Assembly (NCBI GenBank): GCA_038503075.1
Contig: JBCAML010000002.1
Location: 2,976,001 to 3,040,000 of the forward strand
Reading direction: 5' to 3'
Length of the DNA: 64,000 nt
DNA from: Gyromitra esculenta
Taxonomy: Eukaryota > Ascomycota > Pezizomycetes > Pezizales > Discinaceae
Part shown: piece by piece, positions 35,502-47,545 of the stretch
Layout of the letters: each line of letters begins with the position of its first letter
How positions within the stretch are numbered: the first letter of the stretch is position 1
The notes under the pieces: generated by a model
Database searches by the model: none
The model's input: the letters and a program-made list of their open reading frames with translations, nothing else
Told to the model about the DNA's origin: nothing
Program-made: the position numbers and the translations under genes

Positions 35502-36389
35502 ATGGATTCAGCTACAATTATGCATATGGAGCCATGGCCACAATCCGCCATTGATGCCCAAACATGTCAAGCCATTTGCATTATACACCCAGTAAACGAC
35601 GACCTGGTTCCAAGAGCCATGAATCTCGCCTATGGGTCTAACGACAGCAGTGGATCAGCCGGATTTGATCACTATATTAGTTTTCTAAAAGCGCTTCGGC
35701 TAGACCTGTCAGAAATATTATCAACATACATTGACCTGGTTGTGCTCGGCCCACCCGATTTTTCTGCCCAGGATGTTGTCAGTTTCAGATGGTGCCAGCA
35801 AGTTTATGAACTAACTCAAAAATGCGCTGAGTGGTTCCGACGCATGACGTTAAGGGAGCCGGTGGTCTTGGATTGCAGGGACCTTGTTAGCTTTGATGCG
35901 GAAAATTCGCGGGCAGCAGTTAACGAGGAACTCGGCTCTCTCATATGGTACTGGCAAAGGTACTATATCTCGTTTGAGGATTTGTTTAGATTCGCCATGC
36001 TGCAGAACGTGGAACCCAGGTACACGGAGTTAACGTCGACTCTAAAAAGGATGGGGGATGTGTTGTTGAATCTACAGGCAGACTATCAGTACGAATTAGA
36101 AGAAAGCGAGAGGAGGAAATCTGCAGGCGAGGATTTGCCGAGAAAGGCTAAGTGGAGTGAAAATATTGCTGGGCTGATAGAAATCGCTGGCGGTTTGAAA
36201 AACTTGGACGCGCTCAAACATGTTAAGAGAAGTACTTCTGCTCATATCCGCAGGATGAAGGAGCCTGTAGACCTGGAGAGTTTGGAGGATTTTGATGAGC
36301 TGACTCGTTTGCACTGTTTTGGGTATTTGCTTCACTTGAATGCGAGTGCAATTCTCGATGCGTTGGTGTTGCTCAGAGATGGAGCTTGA
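35502..36389 (+). CDS. Hypothetical protein, 295 aa, single exon
   Basis: One uninterrupted 295-codon frame with good coding character on the plus strand. It looks soluble and mainly helical, with no signal peptide or TM segment. Acidic/aromatic blocks such as VSFRWCQQVYELTQKCAEWF, LGSLIWYWQRYY and TRLHCFGYLLHLNASAILDA recur. I do not recognise a family. Met8 and Met10 are alternative starts. It sits between the RG lyase and AA9 genes, but nothing in it suggests a carbohydrate role. A TATTTG hexamer repeat follows the stop at about 36419-36442, in the likely 3' UTR. Confidence 0.65.
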   Translation: MDSATIMHMEPWPQSAIDAQTCQAICIIHPVNDDLVPRAMNLAYGSNDSSGSAGFDHYISFLKALRLDLSEILSTYIDLVVLGPPDFSAQDVVSFRWCQQVYELTQKCAEWFRRMTLREPVVLDCRDLVSFDAENSRAAVNEELGSLIWYWQRYYISFEDLFRFAMLQNVEPRYTELTSTLKRMGDVLLNLQADYQYELEESERRKSAGEDLPRKAKWSENIAGLIEIAGGLKNLDALKHVKRSTSAHIRRMKEPVDLESLEDFDELTRLHCFGYLLHLNASAILDALVLLRDGA

Positions 36390-37267
36390 GGTCCAGGGGC
36401 TTAGAGCTTTGGAGTTTTATTTGTATTTGTATTTGTATTTGTTTTATCTATTTTGTTTGGGAAATCTCTCTGCTATTGCAGCTCTTTATTTATTTTCTTT
36501 CGTGGTCATTATTTGTATTAACATATTATTTTGAGGCTTTTGTATTTGTACATACACACGAGAGCTAGCTGAGCTGGCCGATGGAAGGGTATGGAATTAG
36601 TACGAAAGGAATAAAAACAATTCTTCTATGGTCTTGAATGCTGCGTATACAGCTCGTGATCGGCTGGGCCAGAGAACGTAAGCTCAACTGAGGTTGGTAT
36701 CAAGAAACGTAAACCCAACTGGCCTAGGCCTGCATCCACAAAACAATTTCCAAGCGGGTGTATCTGTATCTCGACGTCATGACACTCTCGACCTCGTGTA
36801 TTCCAAAGGCGCCCGTACCTTGCGTGGTCACTCGCACCCGGAAGTGTCCTGCAGACCTCCGCAGCCATTTGTGGGGCAGCCGCGACACCAGCACGAAAAA
36901 GAAAAGCTCATTTATTTGCAATGCTTGGTGTTCTTGGCTTTGACGGACCGTCGGAAACATGGCGGGTGTTTGGCGGGTATATCTGGACGTGGCAACAGAG
37001 GCCGATAATTCCGAGGATCCTTGATCATTGATGGCCTTGGTGATAAGATTAGAGTTTTAGGTTGGCGAGTGGGCCAGGCACGCCAGAATAGTAAGGGGGA
37101 GGGTCTGGTTGGGATCTCCGCGCCAGCAGAATTAAGGGCCGGATCGGGGGGCCGTTCTCACGGAGCGCCGCTGTGTGCTTCCGCCCATAGTGCTTATGTC
37201 ACGCCCGCCGCCAGCTCTCCCCCGCCAGAGTCTACTAATTAATCAACCTGTACTGCTGGATACGGCG

Positions 37268-37273
37268 CTAGCC
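37268..37273 (-). promoter_or_regulatory. Possible Xyr1/XlnR site
   Basis: CTAGCC here reads GGCTAG on the minus strand and fits the GGCTAR core bound by the fungal (hemi)cellulase activator. It is 211 bp before the AA9 start. A CreA-like CTGGGG follows at 37358-37363. Short motif; chance is possible. Confidence 0.3.
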
Positions 37274-37394
37274 TGTTTGGGCTGGAGATATGGAAGTGAG
37301 CTTTTTGCTTCCGAAACGTTCTGATATTGCAAGCCAGGACAACGGTAAACCGGATCGCTGGGGCTCGTAATTAATTACACGATGTATTCTCTCC

Positions 37395-37402
37395 TTTAAA
37401 TA
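37395..37402 (+). promoter_or_regulatory. TATA-like box of the AA9 gene
   Basis: TTTAAATA lies 82 bp upstream of the AA9 ATG and is followed by a CT-rich leader, the normal arrangement for inducible fungal cellulase promoters. Confidence 0.45.
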
Positions 37403-37483
37403 CTGCATTCCCTCGCTATTGACGGTGGCTCTTCAGTACTCTGCTCTCACCAGGACACCCGAAGTTCACCACACACGCTCACA

Positions 37484-38887
37484 ATGAAGACGACATCCGT
37501 TATCGCCAGTCTTTTGGCTGCTGCCGCCTCTGTCTCTGCACATGCCACCTTCCAGGACCTGTGGGTTAATGGCGTTGACCAAGCTGGAACCTGTGTCCGT
37601 CCTCCTGCCAGCAACAGCCCCGTGACTAGCGTCACATCAACTGTAGGTTTTGCTTTAGCAGCCCTTCGTGAAAGAATACTTGCTTATACTTTTTATAGGA
37701 CATCAGGTGTAATGTCAATGGTGCAACTGGTGTTGCCGGTGTCTGTTCGGTCCCTGCGGGTGGCACAGTGACTATCGAAATGCACCAGCAGCCTGGTGAC
37801 CGCAGCTGTTCCAACGAGGCCATTGGAGGAAACCACGATGGCCCAGTTATCGTCTATCTTTCAAAGGTCAGCGACGCGACAAAGGATGTGGGAAGCGGTT
37901 CCTGGTTCAAGATCTTCCAGAACGGTCTTGTCAGGACCGACTACTGGGGCACTGATGACCTTAATGCCAACTGCGGAAAGCAAGTCGTCACCATCCCGGC
38001 TGACATTGCTCCTGGTGACTATCTTCTCCGTGCGGAGGTTATTGCTCTCCACGTTGCTGGTAAGATCAGCTATCCGTCTTTATTAACTAGGATGTTTTTT
38101 TGCATGTCGAGTAGCGAGATGAGACTAACGGAATTTCGAAATATAGGAAGCGTTGGTGGCGCTCAGTTCTACCTCTCTTGCTATCAGCTTCGCATCACTG
38201 GTAGTGGAACTGCCAACCCTCCTGGTGTCTCGTTCCCTGGCGCATACTCCGCAACTGACCCCGGCATCCTGTTCAACCTGTACGGAACCTACACCTCATA
38301 CACCGTTCCCGGCCCTGCTGTAAGACCCCTCCCTCCTCCTCGATACCGTGAGGGCAAAGTCACTAACAATCTTACAGGTCTACAGTTCGTAAAAAATTTC
38401 TATTTTTATACTATACACCGCATATATCCCCGTTCCTTTTCTTATTTTAAAAAAACGTTTTGTACTACAATAGTATTAAAAGCGCATCTACCTACTCCCT
38501 CTACTCTACGTCCAAGGCAGCTTCGAGCTGGCCGCTGCTTCCACGCAGAATACTAACTAGCACTTCTCTATATATAGCCGGCGGAGCATCCAGCGGCGGC
38601 GGCGGATCAGGAACCACTGCTGTTCCCACTACCACCAAGCCTGCGTCTAGCTCTTCCAAGACGAGCTCTGCTCCCGTCGCAACCTCGTCTGCCCCTGCTG
38701 CGGGTAATATCGCCAAGTACGGACAGTGTGGTGGTATTGGCTGGACTGGAACTGGCGCTTGCGTGGTATGTCGATCTTCTTTTAATTTCTGTGGTTAATT
38801 GGGGGGGGGTGTGAAGGATAAGCTAACGGGATATAGGCTGGCTCTACTTGCACGAAGGTCAACGACTATTATTTCCAGTGCTTGTAA
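37484..38887 (+). CDS. AA9 lytic polysaccharide monooxygenase with CBM1
   Basis: Six exons (37484-37642, 37699-38059, 38147-38319, 38378-38384, 38578-38765, 38837-38887) give 312 aa. The signal peptide of 19 residues ends ASVSA, leaving His20 as the mature N-terminus, half of the copper histidine brace. The second His is in GGNHDGPVIVYLSKV (~99), and Gln180/Tyr182 are in GGAQFYLSCYQLRI. A Gly/Ser/Thr linker (~237-275) leads to a C-terminal CBM1 with KYGQCGGIGWTGTGACV and STCTKVNDYYFQC. The enzyme oxidatively cleaves cellulose or related beta-glucans outside the cell. Exon 4 is only 7 nt and intron 4 is 193 nt, the longest intron in my gene models; this join is the one weak point. Regulation by carbon source is likely given the promoter motifs. 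Confidence 0.92.
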
Positions 38888-39989
38888 ACTTGGTTTTATA
38901 CGCGGGAGTTGGGAAGAGGGGGGGACTAGAGTTTTTGGGGGGGGGGATTTTTTTGTATCTATTTAAATTTGTTTGGGCTTTTCTGTTTATACTTTAAAAG
39001 TAAAATTTAAGAATTTTAAGAACCTAGTTATAGGAGTATTGATACAGTTTGAAGAACTGAGTGCATAGTTCGTGTTTTCCTTGGTTGCGAGAGTACATGT
39101 ACTTGGATGAACAGTCGACTCGCAGTAGCAAGAAATTCTCTAGGATACGATCCACTCGAATATCTTGCGGCTTCTTCTAGTAGCCTCTGGTCGCCTGTCC
39201 ATCATACCTAATATCTACTTAGGGATGCAAGGTGTCTTGAGCGAAACTCTCGTTAGATCTTTACAAGCTAGACCTAACTAAGTTTGATCTGAAACAAGTG
39301 CTCGTCCTACGTTATTCTCAGAGGGCCTACCTAGAATCAACATAGCCAAAGTCCTGTGACAACCATTTAATCTACGTCAAGAGTGATTCCCCGATGTTTG
39401 CAAGCGACTACCGTACTCTTTCCCGCCTAGAGAAGATAGACTCCTACGCCGTAAGGAATACCGGCCCTAAGGCGTAGGATCTTCCACTCTTCTCGTCACG
39501 TCAGCTACATGCAGGCCTCGATAAGGCTAAGTAGAGGGAGAAAAGCTCGCAGGAAGCTTAAGGATGTCTAGGACAGCTGATCATGAGTTTTTGACTGCTA
39601 TAGTCGACTTAGCCAAGGTGTAACCCGTATATTAGTGGAAGCTGACAGTTTTTATCGACCAGATACCGAGAAACTGAGGCTTCTCTTGCGGCCTTTGAAT
39701 TCTGCAATTTATATTAGGCCTCGAGGGGGCTACGGGCACTCGAGATTTTCTGTTGCATCACGAAGGTGGTCGGAACTGACACTGTAGAAAGAATATTATT
39801 CTAGTAATGCTAAGGTCAGGTTTATTGAACATGTCTTCTAGAGCCATTTCTAGATATAGGTCGCTGTAAGGGTGGACTAGTTCAGGTCTGGTACAAGCCT
39901 CAGTTAGCCGTGGAAAGCATCGAAGACATAGACTTGATCGATTCATTTGGATTTGGGGTTTTATGGTTAAGGCATACGCGAACTAAAAA
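38888..39989. other. 3' flank of AA9 gene and spacer
   Basis: A run of about ten G lies around 38937-38946 just after the gene. A 9-bp-arm hairpin (TCCTACGCC/GGCGTAGGA) lies near 39451-39480. No gene seen. Confidence 0.4.
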
Positions 39990-40172
<183 letters not shown>

Positions 40173-40175
40173 TAG

Positions 40176-41648
40176 GATCAAATAAGCCCGTATTAACGCC
40201 GGCTTAGGACTACTGTAATTCCATCTCTCGGGTTATTGGACCTTCTCATCCACAAAGTTGGGTCAATGCTCTGCTAACTAATGGGTTGCAGGGGTGTTTG
40301 TTAAACGATGACAGCATGGTCTCTCTGTTAGTTCGTTTGCACACCCATTCCAAATATCTTGTCGACACTTTTCCAAGTTTGGTGGTTTTCCAAGCGATTG
40401 GTAATTTTTCACATATTGAGAGATCTAGATTCATTTCTTATATATCTGATATTTGACCGGATGCGAATTCCTTGTACACATTTGCTGACTTGTTTATCAC
40501 CTGACATATTTCCCCTAAAATCCAGTTCAAATATATATCTCAGTCCTTATATGCTCGCTCGACTGTTAGTTTACAGGGTCAGGTTTACGGAAATAAGGTA
40601 TCTCTAAAGCTGGTCATATCTAAGCAAACCCTGGCCTGTAATAGTCTTTCGTTGAAGGTGCTGGCAATCCTCCAGGCCCAAATAGAGAATTCAATAGGGT
40701 ACGAAGAAGAGTTGACAGAAGTGAAAGGCATCAAAAATCTTCCTCGCCACGACTTTTTCTACCCCTCACTTCGTATTACCCTAGCTAATCTCAATATTGT
40801 TAACGCAGATCACCACACCTGTATATAAAATATGTAGCGCAGTTTTTTTTGCATTTACCACCACATTATCTATATAGTATTCTGTAGCACAATTTGCGGC
40901 ACCCACCGCCGTGCTGGCTCTGCGGAAAATAATTTGCAGCACATCTTGATTCATTTTCTGCTGGATTGCACCGGATGTTATAGAGAGTTGGGAAGGACAG
41001 ACAATAAAAGGTTTGATACGAAAATCTTGGTGCAATATAGTTCTGTCTTGGATACTCCTAAAGCTAGCCTACTACCTCCACTTAGCTGAGAGAATCGTCA
41101 TTGGAGATCAGTATCGACTACAGCGATCTATCTCTCACACGATTTCTATTGGTTTATTGACTTATATTGGTATTTTTGCTCAAACCTTAGTTTATTGATG
41201 GATAGTTTATCTTTCACATCCATATGCATTTGAAGTTCCATTACTAGTTGAAGGTTACTGCAGCTAGTTGCTGACGGTAATTCGGTTCACTAGCTCAGGT
41301 TTCCGGTTGTTCAATTGTTCCCCTATTCGACACTTTGTAGGATGTGATAAGGCATCGGTATATTCCGAAATACTTGTTTGCTGACAGGGATAGCATCGCC
41401 GGGGGTCAGGGAATTGTTCCGCTGGATCTGCGCTTCACATGTCGTTCACAGATGCTTGTCCGTTTGTAACCCTCGAAATATCTAATTCAGATACCTTTAC
41501 CCCGCGTGAGTTGAAATTAATCTCCTAGACTATTCGTTTCACCTATCGGTACCCTTCCAGCAAAATTATTGCAGCTTATTAGTTTTGCAACTGACAACTT
41601 CATCTCCTTTTGATTTAAGCAGCTGACTACGCAAAAGGGCCAAAAAAA
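40176..41648. other. Spacer before beta-mannosidase
   Basis: AT-rich, no gene supported. A CCGGGG match to the CreA consensus lies near 41398, about 250 bp before the mannosidase start. Confidence 0.35.
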
Positions 41649-44600
41649 ATGCAGCTTGTAGCAACTAAGATCATAGATGGGCAAGTAGAGCTCCAAGATG
41701 AGGAAGCAGAACCTAATTCCTCACAACCCTTCGATACGCAGATCCCAAGCAATATTCACATTGATCTCGTGAACGCTGGCTTGATTCCAGATCCTCATCT
41801 CGGTCTCAATGAGCGCGCTGTTCAATGGGTCCACGAAAAAACATGGCGTTACTCAACATCATTTTCTGTTCCGAGACCCGAACCTCTTGAGCCCGCAATG
41901 CCCGTTACGGCTTGTTTGGTCTTTGAGGGGCTGGATACGTTTGCTACAGTATATCTCAATGGCGAGAAGATACTCGAGAGCGACAATATGTTCCTGAGTC
42001 ACAGGGTTGATATTAGTCGATTCGTTTACACGAAGACGCCCGAAGGCAGCAGCGATGATTATAAGACACTGGGCCCCGAGGTTGATTTTCGTCAATTCTT
42101 TTATGCGAAGGGGCGGTTTCGGCGTCCAGGGTACGGTGAATTAACTTTAACCATTGACTTCGAAAGTGCGCTAAAAAAAGGGGACGAGATTATGAAAAAA
42201 AATGGAGGAGAAAGAGTCACGTGGAATGGTCACTATTCTAGGGTCTTTGTGAGAAAGGCTCAGTACCACTATGTACGCACCTCTGCCTTGCCTATAGTTC
42301 GGGGGGAGACTGATCGAATTATGTTGTGGGATTAGGGTTGGGATTGGGGGCCATCTCTTATATCCTGCGGTCCCTGGAAACCCATTTATCTGCAGCTCTA
42401 CACAGATCGCATTGCATCCTTTAAAGCCACCCAGTTTCTCACTCCCGACCTCAAAAGGGTCACCATACATCTTGAGGCAGGTATCGAGACGAACGTGACC
42501 AAAAAGGGAGTTTACTTTCTCTCCGCTTCCGTTCTATCGCCCTCTGGAAAAGAGATCCGTATTTCGCTCGCACCTCAAGCTACATCATCAACTGGCAACG
42601 GACAAGTAATATACCGAAGCACCACAGAAATCTCGAACCCTGAACTATGGTACCCGAGGCACCATGGCGCACAGAATCTCTACACAGCCACACTAACCCT
42701 CACAACCTCTCTTATAACTTCCGAGCCTTCAGAACGACACGGTGAACGGAAATCACCTGTCTTGGACACAGTTACCAAGCGGTTTGGCATCCGGCGTGTA
42801 AGAGTTGTACAAGATCCTCTCCCCGAAGATCCCAATGACCCTGTGTCTGGGGGGAAAACCTTCTACTTTGAAGTCAATAACATCCCGATTTTCTGCGGTG
42901 GTAGTAATTGGATTCCTGCAGACTCTTTTCTCCCGCACGTCACGCGGAAGACCCTGGATATGTTACTGAAAACGATGCTTCTCGAGCGTGGTAATCAGAA
43001 TATGGTGCGTATATGGGGAGGCGGAGTGTACGAGTCTGAGGACTTCTATGAGATTTGTGACGAAGAGGGAATCCTTGTCTGGCAGGATATCTGTTTGGCT
43101 TGTGGTGACTATCCTGCCAACCTCGACACGTTTGTAGACTCGATATCCGAGGAGGTTAGACAAAATATTGCTCGATTGAGATGGCACCCATCCTTAGTTA
43201 TAGTAGCAGGCAATAACGAAGACTATCAAGTTGCGGATGAAGAGTTATGGTATGATCAGAACCAGCCTCAAGATGAATGGAGGAAGAGCAAATTCCCGGG
43301 AAGATGGCTCTACGAGAAGGTTTTCCCTGAAATTGTTCGAGAAGTGTGTAACGGCGGCTTTGGAGAGGGGATTGGAGACTCTGGTGAAGATGGATGCGGA
43401 AGTGCAGGTGTCGTTTATTGGCCCGGTAGTCCATGGGGGGGAGAAGACAGCACAGATCGGACAATAGGCGATATTCATCAATGGAACAGTAAGTAGTTCC
43501 CTGCGGCGGATCCTAAACAAGTTAAGTATAATAATAATTTGACACAAAATTTAGTTTGGGGTGGTATCCAAGCACCCTATCAACGCTATCCTGACCTTGG
43601 TGGACGATTCATCTCCGAGTTTGGGATGATCAGTTACCCATGTATTCAGACGATCAAGGAGGGCTATATGGACCCGAACGTGAGCTTCGATGAAAGTGTA
43701 GAGCGGGGAGATTGGAATCCGGAAGCAGAGATTGTTGAGCATCATATGAAAGCGCACAGTTTTGAGAAGCGATGCATTGCCTACATAACTGAGAATTTTA
43801 GGGTCAATGATGGGAGCCTGGAGGTTGGTATTTTTATGATTATGATAACTATTTAGAAGGCACTAACTTCCAGAGGGCTTTAGGAACGCGTCTATCTAAG
43901 CCAGCTTTTGCAGAGCGAAGCTATGGGGTATGCATATAGAGGGTGGCGGAAAAAATGGGGTAGTCGGGAATGCGGAGGAGCTTTGGTGTGGCAATTAAAC
44001 GACGTCTGGTACATATTCCCTCTAATTCGCACATTTTTCAAATCGAGCAGAGAATCCTACTGATATCGTCCCAGGCCAGTCACCTCCTGGGCAATCATTG
44101 ACTATTATCTCCGCCCCAAACCCGCATTCTACACTATCTCCCGCTCTCTTGCCCCTATTACACTAATTCTAACCCGGACCACCAACAACCCTAAGCCCAA
44201 CTCTAAAGTAGAAGCCCTGGTGCGCTCCAAGACTACTAAAGGCGCAGGCAAACTATCTCTCCATTCAACACCTCATATTTATCCTCCTAAAACAAGTACA
44301 ATCCAAGTTTGCGTATCTTCCGTCTTACCCATCAAAAGCGGTCTGCTCAAAGCAGAGATCCGCTTCGTTTGTATCAACACGGGTCGCTCACAGCTTGCTT
44401 GGCAAGGCGAAGTCGATGTGTATGGGAACGGCCTCGTCACCCTTCTCGACGGCACTCCAGTCCCTGAGGACGAGCCAACTGTCGTTCAAGCACTGCTTTG
44501 GAACTCTGCCACTGGGAAACTAGTGACGAGGGAAACTGACTGGCCACAGCCATTTAAATATTACACATTCCCTGAGAGGGATCTGAAGGTTGAGATAGTG

Positions 44601-44795
44601 TGGGTTGATGAGAGCAAGGAAGATGCAACAATAGCTATCAGTGCAAAGAGGCCGGTGAAAGGATTAGTGTTCGAAGAGATGGAGGGGGTTTTATGGGGTA
44701 ATAATTGCGTTGATTTGGTGCCGGGGGACGAACAGGTAATTGTGGTGAATGGTTTGAAGGGAAGACAGGTGAAGTGGAGGTATTATGGAATGTAA
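41649..44795 (+). CDS. Beta-mannosidase, glycoside hydrolase family 2 (B-type)
   Basis: Five exons (41649-42272, 42336-43488, 43555-43823, 43884-44008, 44075-44795) give 963 aa. There is no signal peptide, so it is probably intracellular, like the fungal B-type enzymes. In order: an N-terminal sugar-binding domain (IPSNIHIDLVNAGLIPDPHL, GLDTFATVYLNGEKI), the YGWDWGPS motif across the first join, an Ig-like domain, and the TIM barrel. The barrel shows NMVRIWGGGVYE, acid/base Glu503 in AGNNEDY, and nucleophile Glu614 in FISEFGM. GGALVWQLNDVWPVTSW spans the last join. It releases mannose from the non-reducing end of beta-1,4-manno-oligosaccharides taken up after mannan or galactomannan breakdown. 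It is longer than the ~850 aa I expect for B-type enzymes because of inserted loops (around SEPSERHGERKSP and GVVYWPGSPWGGE). Confidence 0.92.
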
Positions 44796-46810
44796 AGGGG
44801 GTAGAGTCGGCAGACATGCTACGCTGATATGCCTTTTTTGAAGAATGGTATGAAATTCCATAGATAATAAGTCTAGATAGGATCTTTGCTTTGATTCTCT
44901 ATAGCCAGCCTATGGTGAAGCGGATTACATGGTCACTTATCAGTATCTTCCATATATAGATTGGAGTTTCGTCGGTTAAAACTCTGTTTTAAAAAAAAGG
45001 AATTTCCTTAAGAAGATATTGATTAATAGTCCCTATCTATTATGTACATAGGGTGCTGTCCGGCGGGATGCCGTTCCTGTTGTTACGCCACGTGCTCTAC
45101 AACAGTGCTTTTCCAAGATACACCAGACACAAAAAATTCCCATTGCAGGGTAACAGTTAAGGATCAGTTACCCTATCCAGTAGGCAACAGCGAACGTTCG
45201 GTTACCCTACCTAAGTTGGTAAAGGAACAATACTGAGAGGAAGCCGTGCACTGTTAGTATAAGCCAGGCACAAGAATAGCCCTTAGCCTCATCTAAGATC
45301 ACATCATCGGATCTGGATTCACATGACTACATGCAACTAGATTCGAGTAACTACATGTATATAGAACACCACTTCCTGTATCTCCTTGGAAGAATCATCA
45401 TCCCTCTTCCGGATACTCTAAGCTCATCGAATCGAGAATCCTTCCCATCAGAGAAAAGTACATAGGAGGCTACAACACTCATCTGCTGACTTGGACGGTA
45501 TATTTTCTATTATTAAGGTACAAAAAACGTTTGTCCACCCATTTAGTATAGTACCAGTAAACTCTTCAGCGGACCAAGATATTGCAGGAGTTCGCAAGAG
45601 CATCGAGTTAATCCCTATAGCTAGCGCCAAGTTTGTCATCCTGGTCAATAACTTTTCCGGTTTCGCTGCGTTTCGCTCTGACGTGGCTGCGCCCAATGCT
45701 GGGAAATTCTCAATTTCACGCATCTATAAAAGTCCCCCCGCAGAGAGAGTGATAATCTAACTTATATTGGCTGCCTAACCATAGCGGCCACTGACTTCTC
45801 GAGTTTGAAGACATCTGCTCAGTTACAACTATACGGGTAGAGTCTAACTAAGTAGGTCTAAACTCTGGCAAGCTGATTCCTTGTGTATCTTTGCATCACA
45901 TACTCTTTGATATTAACTTTCACTACTATGATATAGGATAAAAACCGTTGAGCGCACCAGAAAGCACACAGAGTTGACTAAAACCCACAAAAGGTATTCT
46001 CCAGCCTACGGATGGGCTCAGCTGAATCTTTGACTACATGCAGTTATACCAACCCTTTCGAACACCAGACAAAAGCGCTGCGGTTGACGCTCAAAAACCC
46101 ACTTCCATCAGCGCTTCGTCATAATTTAGGCTACCTGTAAGATACAGTTATATCTCTAAACATAAAGAACATAAGAGGGGACTAATTAAGATCTCAGTCT
46201 ATAATTCAAGTGGAAGGCTCACACCAAAGGTTTAAATAACCGCAAGTCCCAGGAAACCGCAAGTGGGTCTGGGGGTGCCACGGTCATGAGTCGGTGCGCA
46301 CACGTATTAATCTGCATATTTCTTGGCATGAAATATATGGTCAAGAAGTTATAAATTATGGCCGAGGTTGATCAATGCCGAGGTCGGACACTCGATACCG
46401 AGGTAGCAATCCCAGTGGCCAAGATTGAAAATGCGGTTTAATTGCGTATATTCCAAATCCAAGTCGGCGTAACGTTGGCAATTGTAGTTGAATTTTTCCA
46501 AGAAACGCGAGACAGCGAAACCCTTCCTAGCCATCCTCTCAACAAGTAAGAACCCGTTAAATCAGAGTTGTGTGCACTCAGGGATGATAGGTGCGGGTTT
46601 AGGTCCGATGAAGACTCACTAGTAAGTACCAAGAACCCACAAATATGAAGCAACCAGCATTAATCTTAAAGATTTATACCCCGCATTGAGACCCCCAGCC
46701 CGTGGCACCTTTCCGGTATTCATCCAGTTTATCCTAGATCTGCCTTAATTTGAGGTCTGTAGAGATGCTAAGCTAAATAGATACTATTCCATTCACAAAA
46801 GACTCTCATG
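44796..46810. other. Intergenic, no gene seen
   Basis: 3' flank of the mannosidase, then AT-rich DNA. An imperfect hairpin GGGTAACAG...CAGTTACCC lies near 45149-45173. The frames at 45448-45760 and 46349-46653 show no recognisable protein. Confidence 0.4.
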
Positions 46811-46909
46811 TTGTCTCGAACCAGTCCCAATTTGGCTTAGCTTGTTTATGTAATTACTTCACTAAGCCATTGGTGAAGTAATTACATAAGAGAGTCTGGT
46901 TCGAGACAA
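46811..46909. mobile_element. 99-bp foldback MITE with 9-bp target duplication
   Basis: Perfect 14-bp terminal inverted repeats (TTGTCTCGAACCAG) bound a 99-bp element. The direct repeat ACTCTCATG at 46802-46810 and 46910-46918 is the 9-bp target-site duplication. A second, perfect 17-bp inverted pair (TTATGTAATTACTTCAC, 46846-46862 and 46873-46889) lies inside, so most of the element can fold back. A 9-bp duplication is typical of Mutator-like transposases. It has no coding capacity. Confidence 0.85.
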
Positions 46910-46918
46910 ACTCTCATG

Positions 46919-47375
46919 CTATATTTGAAGATTGGCCACTTCGCAAAACGCTTGATGCAGATAGAAATTTACCTTGCCAAGAAATCTATAAATCTAGAAG
47001 CACACTCTAGCTCTAGTATAGGAATCTTGATGTTAGATTATCCCATATGGGTCGACAGGGTCGATTCAATTCCGATTAGCTTACTGCAAAGCGATCGCGT
47101 GGTAGCTGGTTCCCCGAGCGTCCGCTGTGGGGAGAGGATAACGGCCTCCTGATTAGGTAGGTCATAACCAATACCTGAGGATAGTTTAAACTTGAGATCT
47201 GTGCTTGAGTTTGTGTTACATCACCCCGCACTCCATCTCCAGCGCTAGCTGCAGTGGATCTAAGGAAGTTGCACCCTCATGGAGTATGTGGATCTAGTGC
47301 CTCGGTTGTTGCTAGTGCGGTTATAGTTAACGTTGCCACCATTCTAGCTTGCAGCAAACAAATCAATACCACTAC
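46919..47375. other. Spacer between two MITEs
   Basis: No gene supported. The 78-codon plus frame at 46916-47152 begins at the edge of the 99-bp element and matches nothing I know. Confidence 0.35.
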
Positions 47376-47545
47376 TACAGTCGTTCACGGGGTGATAGCG
47401 AACACTGGGTGTTAACGAGCAGGGGGATTTAGACCAATAAAGTACTAGAAGTTTCCGCCCAGATCCACGACTTGGCAACTTTCTTTCTCACAAAACCCCT
47501 GTTCGTCAACACCTAGTATTCGCTATCACCCCGTGAACGACTGTA
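47376..47545. mobile_element. 166-bp MITE with ~50-bp inverted repeats, TA target site
   Basis: Left arm from CAGTCGTTCACGGGGTGATA (47378) and right arm ending with its complement (47543) pair over about 50 bp with only a few, mostly C/T or G/A, mismatches. TA flanks both ends (47376-47377 and 47544-47545), consistent with a Tc1/mariner/pogo-type element. The central ~65 bp carries no gene. It is different in sequence from the 265-bp family at 913 and 8545. Confidence 0.85.

Larger units (their letters stand above)
36390..37483. other. Upstream region of the AA9 gene
   Basis: About 1.1 kb, more GC-rich than the other intergenic stretches. It holds the 3' flank of the 295-aa gene, then the AA9 promoter. 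Frames at 36626-37242 on both strands lack recognisable protein content. Confidence 0.4.

Noticed and set aside
46263..46725. Possible inverted repeat sharing CTGGGGGT and GTGCCACGG pieces
   Set aside because: The pieces are in different order at the two sites and do not align as arms.
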